This document shows positions 59,623-64,000 of a stretch of DNA of 64,000 nt, in pieces. The notes under the pieces were generated by a model. That model made no database searches and was not told the DNA's origin. It was given only the letters and a program-made list of their open reading frames with translations. Both the position numbers and the translations under genes were made by a program. Numbering within the stretch: position 1 is the first letter of the stretch; the number at the start of each line of letters is the position of its first letter. Source of the stretch: Bog-756 sp963701325 (GTDB taxonomy: Bacteria; Actinomycetota; Acidimicrobiia; Acidimicrobiales; RAAP-2); NCBI GenBank assembly GCA_963701325.1, contig OY969604.1:2542001-2606000 (forward strand), written 5' to 3'.

Positions 59623-60735
59623 ATGAAAACCGACGCAGCAATCCTCAGGGAGATGCGGGGCGATTGGAAGGTCGAGACGATCGATCTCGATCCGCCGAAG
59701 ACCGGCGAGGTCCTGGTCAGGATCGCCGCGTCCGGCATGTGCCACAGCGACGAGCACCTCCGCACGGGTGACCTCGGCGGCCTCTACCCGATCATCGGCG
59801 GCCACGAGGGGGCCGGGGTGGTCGAGGAGGTCGGACCCGAGGTAGCCGACCTCAAGCCTGGCGACCATGTGGTGTTCGGGTTCGTGCCGGCCTGTGGCAG
59901 GTGCCCGTCGTGCGCGAGGGGCCACTCGAGCCTCTGCGACGTGGGGGCGGAACTGATGATGGGGACCCAGGCCGACGGCACCTATCGCCACCACTCGGCC
60001 GGCGGGGAGGACCTGCACACCATGGTGTGCCTCGGTACGTTCGCCCGCCACACGGTGGTCAACCAGGCGTCGTGCGTGAAGATCCTCGATCACTACCCGC
60101 TGGACAAGGCCTGCCTGATCGGGTGCGGGGTCACCACCGGATGGGGTTCGTCGGTCTACGCGGCCGAAGTCCGGCCCGGTGACGACGTCGTGGTGATCGG
60201 CATCGGCGGGATCGGTGCCTCTGCCATCCAGGGGGCACGGCTGGCCGGAGCCGAGCGCATCTTCGCCATCGACCCGGTTCCCTTCAAGCTCGAGATGGCC
60301 ACCAAGTTCGGAGCCACCCACACCGCCGCGAGCATCGAGGAGGCGACGCCGCTAATCAACGAGGTGACCTGGGGCAAGAACGCGGACAAGGTCATCTGCA
60401 CCATGGGCGTCGGTGACGGACGGTTGATGGAGAGCATCATGCAGCTGACCGCCAAGCGCGGGCGGGTGGTTGTGACCAACATCCACCCCATGGCCGAAAC
60501 CGACGTGACCCTGTCGCTGACCTGGCTGACCCTGCTGGAGAAGCAGATCGTCGGGACCATCTTCGGCTCGGCGAACATCCGCTACGACATTCCGCACCTG
60601 CTGCGCCTCTACGACCAGGGACAGCTCGACCTGGACAACATGGTGACCCGGACCTACCCGCTCCAGGACGTCAACCAGGGCTACGTCGACATGCTCGAGG
60701 GGCGGAACATCAGGGGCGTCCTGGTCTACGAGTAA
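59623..60735 (+). CDS. NDMA-dependent-type zinc alcohol dehydrogenase
   Basis: 370 residues. Start 59623 was chosen because AGGAGG lies seven bases upstream; the ATG at 59617 is too close. MDR marks: GMCHSDEHLRTGDLG, GGHEGAGVVEEVG, structural zinc cysteines in CGRCPSCARGHSSLCD, catalytic IGCGVTTGWGS, Rossmann VVVIGIGGIGASAIQGARL. The ending (DNMVTRTYPLQDVNQGYVDM) fits the mycobacterial NDMA-dependent alcohol dehydrogenases, which hold NAD tightly and need an outside electron acceptor. It would oxidise an alcohol in the same catabolic run. Confidence 0.92.
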   Translation: MKTDAAILREMRGDWKVETIDLDPPKTGEVLVRIAASGMCHSDEHLRTGDLGGLYPIIGGHEGAGVVEEVGPEVADLKPGDHVVFGFVPACGRCPSCARGHSSLCDVGAELMMGTQADGTYRHHSAGGEDLHTMVCLGTFARHTVVNQASCVKILDHYPLDKACLIGCGVTTGWGSSVYAAEVRPGDDVVVIGIGGIGASAIQGARLAGAERIFAIDPVPFKLEMATKFGATHTAASIEEATPLINEVTWGKNADKVICTMGVGDGRLMESIMQLTAKRGRVVVTNIHPMAETDVTLSLTWLTLLEKQIVGTIFGSANIRYDIPHLLRLYDQGQLDLDNMVTRTYPLQDVNQGYVDMLEGRNIRGVLVYE

Positions 60736-60757
60736 CCGACCCACCTGATCGCCGGCG

Positions 60758-61258
60758 ATGGCCGAGCACGGAAGCGACATCGACCGGAGTAGTGAGTGGG
60801 CGTCCCTCAAGGCGACCCACCTGCGCCTGCCGGCAGAGCGTCCTGCCTCGAGTGCACGGGGCCTTCACCACTTCGCCCTGCTCTCGAGCGACGTCGAACG
60901 GACCATCACCTTCTACCAGGATCTCCTCGAGTTCCCGCTTGCCGAGCTGTTCGAGAACCGGGACTACCGGGGCTCCACCCACTTCTTCTTCGATGTCGGC
61001 CACGGTAGCTACCTGGCCTACTTCGACTTCCCGGGCCTCGATCTCGGTGCCTACCGAGAGGTGCTCGGGGGACTGCACCACATCGCGATCTCGGTCACGC
61101 CCGAGCAGTTCGAGCGGCTGGTGGCCAAGGTGGAGGCGGCCGGCATCGCGACCCACATCGTGGACGGCACCTCGGCCTACTTCTCCGGTCCGGACGGCGA
61201 GCGGCTCGAGCTGCTCAGCTACCCGCTCGACGACATGTACGGGACGATCGTCCGCTGA
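60758..61258 (+). CDS. VOC (glyoxalase/bleomycin resistance) family protein
   Basis: 166 residues. Two beta-alpha-beta-beta-beta units: LHHFALLSSDVERTITFYQDLLEF and LHHIAISVTPEQFERLVAKV, with late SAYFSGPDGERLELLSYP. Metal ligand positions are His in each LHH and Glu in ERLELL. Could be a dioxygenase, isomerase or glyoxalase. Located 22 bases after the dehydrogenase and likely co-transcribed. Confidence 0.88.
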   Translation: MAEHGSDIDRSSEWASLKATHLRLPAERPASSARGLHHFALLSSDVERTITFYQDLLEFPLAELFENRDYRGSTHFFFDVGHGSYLAYFDFPGLDLGAYREVLGGLHHIAISVTPEQFERLVAKVEAAGIATHIVDGTSAYFSGPDGERLELLSYPLDDMYGTIVR

Positions 61259-61356
61259 CCAGGCCGGCCCGCAGCACCCTCTGGGTGCGGGACGGGTCCG
61301 CCAGAGTCGTCCCGAAGCGGTCCAGGCGGTGACGCCCCGTGCGTGGCCCTGTCCGG

Positions 61357-61386
61357 TTGACGCGTTAGTCATTGCTAACGTATATT
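61357..61386 (+). promoter_or_regulatory. Promoter with ArsR-type operator inside the spacer
   Basis: TTGACG (61357-61362) and TATATT (61381-61386) are separated by 18 bases. That spacer is exactly the inverted repeat CGTTAG-TCATTG-CTAACG (61363-61380). Transcription would start at or within a few bases of the GTG at 61390, so the message is leaderless. A bound ArsR dimer would block RNA polymerase. Confidence 0.8.
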
Positions 61387-61389
61387 GCC

Positions 61390-62667
61390 GTGCGTGACCT
61401 CGTCGCCATCATCGCCGAGCCCACTCGCCGCCGCTTGCTCGAACTCCTCGGGGACGGCGAGCAGACGGTCAGCGACCTTGCCGCACACTTCGGCAGTACC
61501 CGGTCGGCGATCTCCCAGCATCTCGGAGTCCTGGCCGGTGCCGGGCTCATCGAGGCGCGCAAGGTCGGGCGGTTCCGGTACTACCGGCTGCGTCCAGCGG
61601 GCATGGCTGAGCTGCGCACCTCGCTCGACCAGTTCTGGACACGGGAGCTCGCGGACCTCGCAACCGCTCGCCAGCCTGGACAAGGAGACACTGCGATGCC
61701 GGTAGAGAAGTCGGTCCTCGTGCCGCTCGGAGCCGATGAGACCTTTGCACTGCTCACGGAACCCGACCGGCTCCGCCGGTGGCAGACCGTGACCGCCCGC
61801 ATCGATCTGCGTGCCGGGGGTGACTATCGGTGGACAGTGGTTCCCGGGCACACCGCCGCCGGTACGGTCGTGGAAGTCGAGCCCGGACGGCGCCTGGTCC
61901 TGAGCTGGGGTTGGGAGGATGCCGAGGACCTCCCCCCCGGGGCATCGACGCTGACGATCACCCTCGAACCCGCCGTCGGTGGGACCCTTGTTCGCCTGCT
62001 CCATGAAGGGCTCACCGATGCCCAGGCCACCAGCCACGGCGAAGGATGGGATCACTTCCTCGACCGTCTTTCGATTGCCGGCCGCACCGGAGATGCCGGT
62101 GCCGACGACTGGGCGGCATCGCCGGATCCGTTGGACCAGCTGTCCGCGGCCGAGGCCGCACTCGCCCTCTGCCAGCTCGCGCTCAGGGAGATGAGCGAGT
62201 CAGACGCGAGAGCGTCCACGCCCTGCGCCAAATTCACCGTCGCAGATCTCGTCGACCACCTGCTCGGGTCGATCTCCAATTTGGGTTCGATGGCCGGCGC
62301 GGACATCGCGGTCCCACCGAATGGTCCGATGGAATCCCGGGTGGCGAGTGCGGCTCAGCAGACCCTCGAGGCCTGGCGGCACCGCGGGCTCGAGGGGGAG
62401 GTCCGCTTCGGATCGAGGCCGATGCCAGCGCCTCTTGCGGCGAGCATCCTCTCGCTCGAGTTCCTGGTCCACGCCTGGGACTTCTCGGCCGCCACGTCGC
62501 GGACCCTGACGCCGAGCGACGCGCTCAGCGACTACGTCCTCGGTCTCGCCCGTGAGCTCATCGCGCCGCCCATGCGGGACGGGGACCGCTTCGGCGCCGA
62601 GGTCGAGGTCGGTCCGGATGCCGGTGCCATGGAGCGGTTGGCGGCGTTCACCGGGAGGACCGCCTGA
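61390..62667 (+). CDS. ArsR - SRPBCC - DinB/TIGR03086-like three-domain fusion protein
   Basis: 425 residues from the GTG at 61390. Residues 1-95: ArsR winged helix, EPTRRRLLELLGDGEQTVSD, LAAHFGSTRSAISQHLGVLA, GLIEARKVGRFRYYRL. Residues ~100-225: AHSA1-like SRPBCC domain (PVEKSVLVPLGADETFALL, PGRRLVLSWGWEDAEDLPPG, HEGWDHF-like GEGWDHFLDRL). Residues ~235-425: a DinB/maleylpyruvate-isomerase-like four-helix domain of TIGR03086 type (TPCAKFTVADLVDHLLGSI, EFLVHAWDFSAA). ArsR-SRPBCC fusions are common; the third domain is less usual. An operator palindrome in the promoter suggests autoregulation, with the SRPBCC pocket as ligand sensor. Confidence 0.88.
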   Translation: MRDLVAIIAEPTRRRLLELLGDGEQTVSDLAAHFGSTRSAISQHLGVLAGAGLIEARKVGRFRYYRLRPAGMAELRTSLDQFWTRELADLATARQPGQGDTAMPVEKSVLVPLGADETFALLTEPDRLRRWQTVTARIDLRAGGDYRWTVVPGHTAAGTVVEVEPGRRLVLSWGWEDAEDLPPGASTLTITLEPAVGGTLVRLLHEGLTDAQATSHGEGWDHFLDRLSIAGRTGDAGADDWAASPDPLDQLSAAEAALALCQLALREMSESDARASTPCAKFTVADLVDHLLGSISNLGSMAGADIAVPPNGPMESRVASAAQQTLEAWRHRGLEGEVRFGSRPMPAPLAASILSLEFLVHAWDFSAATSRTLTPSDALSDYVLGLARELIAPPMRDGDRFGAEVEVGPDAGAMERLAAFTGRTA

Positions 62668-62713
62668 CGGTTGTGCAGTGCCCGAGCCGGACACATCAAC
62701 GAAGGAGAGAGCA

Positions 62714-63028
62714 ATGAGCAAGTACGTACTCGCCTACAACGGAGGCGCGATGGGTGCCTCACCCGAGGAGCAGGAGAAGGCGATGGAGGCATGGATGGGC
62801 TGGTTCGGATCGCTCGGCGCGGCGGTGCTCGACGCCGGCAACCCCTTCGGGCCCGGCTCGACCGTGGCCTCCGACGGATCGGTCACCGAGGGTGGGACCA
62901 GTCGGCTGACCGGCTACTCGATCATCGAAGCCGACAGTCTGTCGGCCGCGGCGCAGAGTGCCAAGGGGTGTCCGGTCCTCTCGAACGGTGGGTCGATCGA
63001 GGTCTACGAGGCGATCCCCATCGGCTGA
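62714..63028 (+). CDS. YCII-related domain protein
   Basis: 104 residues; GAAGGAGAGAG precedes the ATG. MSKYVLAYNGGAMGASPEEQ, WMGWFGSLGAAVLDAGNPFG, GYSIIEADSLSAAAQSAKGCP, then GGSIEVYEAIPIG. A YCII/DGPF-type ferredoxin-like dimer, often beside ArsR-SRPBCC genes. Function unknown. Probably in one transcript with the fusion gene 46 bases upstream. Confidence 0.85.
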   Translation: MSKYVLAYNGGAMGASPEEQEKAMEAWMGWFGSLGAAVLDAGNPFGPGSTVASDGSVTEGGTSRLTGYSIIEADSLSAAAQSAKGCPVLSNGGSIEVYEAIPIG

Positions 63029-63099
63029 TCGGGCGGCGCTGAAGACGAACCTCGACCAGCGGAGGGCGTGTGCCGGCGGTCTGGGTGGACCCGTCCGAT

Positions 63100-64000
63100 C
63101 TAGACGGCGGGGCTGGCTGCGGTGACGGCCTGCTCCAGGTACGGCCAGGCGATGTCAGGGGGCAGGCCGCCGACCAACGGCTGGAGCCCCAGGGGCGAGC
63201 CACCGGCGACCTGGGCTCGAGCCTCCTCGGGGGTCAGGATCTGGTAAGCGCCCCGTTCGCTCCGGAGCTCCTCGGCGCTCGTTGCGAACGAGATCGAGGC
63301 GGTGGCCGGCCGGTCGACGTTCCACCGGCCGTAGGTCAGTGCATCGCGGAGCAGGTACTCCCCGATCTCGTCCCATGCCCGACCCGGATCGTCGGACACG
63401 AAGACCGTGAGGGGCACCCCCGCAGCGGGAAAGATGCAGCCGACGGGGGCGACCCCCACTCGGGTGCATTCCTGCAGGTACTCGGACTCGAGCGTCTCGT
63501 CGTGGGTCTCTGCGAGGAACAGCATGCCGAGCCTTGCAGCGCGCCGGGCCGCCGCGGCGGTGCCCCCGCCGTAGGCGAGGGTGGGCCCACCTGGAGTGAA
63601 CGGCGGTGGGGTGATGTGAGCCATCCGGCCTCCCAGATGTACCTCTTCGCCGGCGAGCAGCGCCCGGACGACGCCGATCCGTTCCTCGACAAGGCGGGCA
63701 CGCTGCCGGCGGTCGATGTCGAAGAGGTCGAACTCATCCTGCCGGTAGCCGATCCCGATGACGTAGGAGACCCGACCACGGCTGATGAGGTCGATCACGG
63801 CCACGTCCTCGGCGAGCTTGACCGGTTCGTAGAACGCCAGGAGTAGCGCGGCGACGGTGATGGGCAGGCTGGTCGTCCGGGCAGCCAGCGCGGCGGCCAT
63901 GGGCAGCGGCGACGGGAGGTACCCGTTGTCGACGTCGTGGTGCTGGCTCACCGCGACGGTCAGGGCCCCGCGTCCCTCGGACCACGCCGCCATCTCGAGT
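63100..64000 (-). CDS. LLM-class flavin-dependent oxidoreductase (5' end outside window)
   Basis: About 300 residues are visible. Barrel text of the luciferase-like family: LTVAVSQHHDVDNGYLPSPL, VAALLLAFYEPVKLAEDVAVIDLISRGR, VIGIGYRQDEFDLF, GPTLAYGGGTAAAARRAARLG. Family members start about 30-40 residues before the QHH motif, so the beginning lies past base 64000. Uses FMN or F420 as cofactor; which one cannot be told here. Oxidises or monooxygenates an unknown substrate. Confidence 0.88.
   Translation of the reverse strand, partial: LEMAAWSEGRGALTVAVSQHHDVDNGYLPSPLPMAAALAARTTSLPITVAALLLAFYEPVKLAEDVAVIDLISRGRVSYVIGIGYRQDEFDLFDIDRRQRARLVEERIGVVRALLAGEEVHLGGRMAHITPPPFTPGGPTLAYGGGTAAAARRAARLGMLFLAETHDETLESEYLQECTRVGVAPVGCIFPAAGVPLTVFVSDDPGRAWDEIGEYLLRDALTYGRWNVDRPATASISFATSAEELRSERGAYQILTPEEARAQVAGGSPLGLQPLVGGLPPDIAWPYLEQAVTAASPAV

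Overview
This looks like chromosome from a high-GC actinobacterium. The signs are many TetR regulators, GTG/TTG starts, leaderless promoters, LLM-class and NDMA-type dehydrogenases, a Sap/GAP-family protein, and a nickel regulator box of the Streptomyces Nur type. An Acidimicrobiia-like lineage is a guess from overall gene style; no rRNA or marker gene settles it. No CRISPR array, rRNA, integrase or intact transposase was seen. One tRNA, tRNA-Ala(UGC), lies at 44529-44602 on the minus strand.

Layout. 1-9.7 kb: the tail of a DHA2 drug exporter with its TetR regulator, scattered small genes (cupin, DHFR-like reductase, DUF1059, lipoprotein), a large multi-spanning membrane protein, a STAS protein, and a NarL-type two-component pair. 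10-17.4 kb: a 2438-aa secreted protein built from six ~120-aa repeats of one kind and nine ~110-aa DUF11/DUF7507-like repeats, closed by a long hairpin. 17.5-28.4 kb: a TetR/MFS pair with a perfect 28-bp palindromic operator, a TetR remnant, an oxidative module (carotenoid oxygenase, phytanoyl-CoA-dioxygenase-like protein, zinc alcohol dehydrogenase), two SDRs with altered catalytic motifs, and a leaderless TetR. 28.4-44.6 kb: a visibly less GC-rich, looser stretch of membrane and stress genes (DUF1622, SulP, arylsulfatase operon, MalT-like LuxR regulator, PLDc_N, DUF6325, a tiny charged protein, DUF2252, Sap/GAP, ClC, K+ channel, YihY). It is bracketed by a ~120-bp direct repeat whose right copy runs into the tRNA-Ala 3' end, which suggests a decayed island. 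44.6-64 kb: compact, very GC-rich genes including ppa/ppk1, an ArdC-like protein, a nickel transporter with its Nur regulator, and a run of catabolic genes (two amidohydrolases, acyl-CoA synthetase, SRPBCC, NDMA-type alcohol dehydrogenase, VOC protein, an ArsR-SRPBCC-DinB fusion, YCII, LLM oxidoreductase).

How the genes may work together. The MalT-like regulator at 34.8 kb lies between two copies of a palindrome (TCACCC-N6-GGGTGA). One is in the promoter region shared with the arylsulfatase operon, the other ahead of the PLDc_N/DUF6325 operon, so a small local regulon is likely. The nickel importer and Fur-family protein form a classic feedback pair. The divergent ppa and ppk1 genes handle pyrophosphate and polyphosphate. 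The 55-61 kb genes read as one probable catabolic operon: hydrolase, CoA ligase, dehydrogenase. Broken or shortened genes (TetR remnant, SRPBCC fragment, DUF2252 relic, frameshifted serine hydrolase) show active decay, mostly left of the tRNA.
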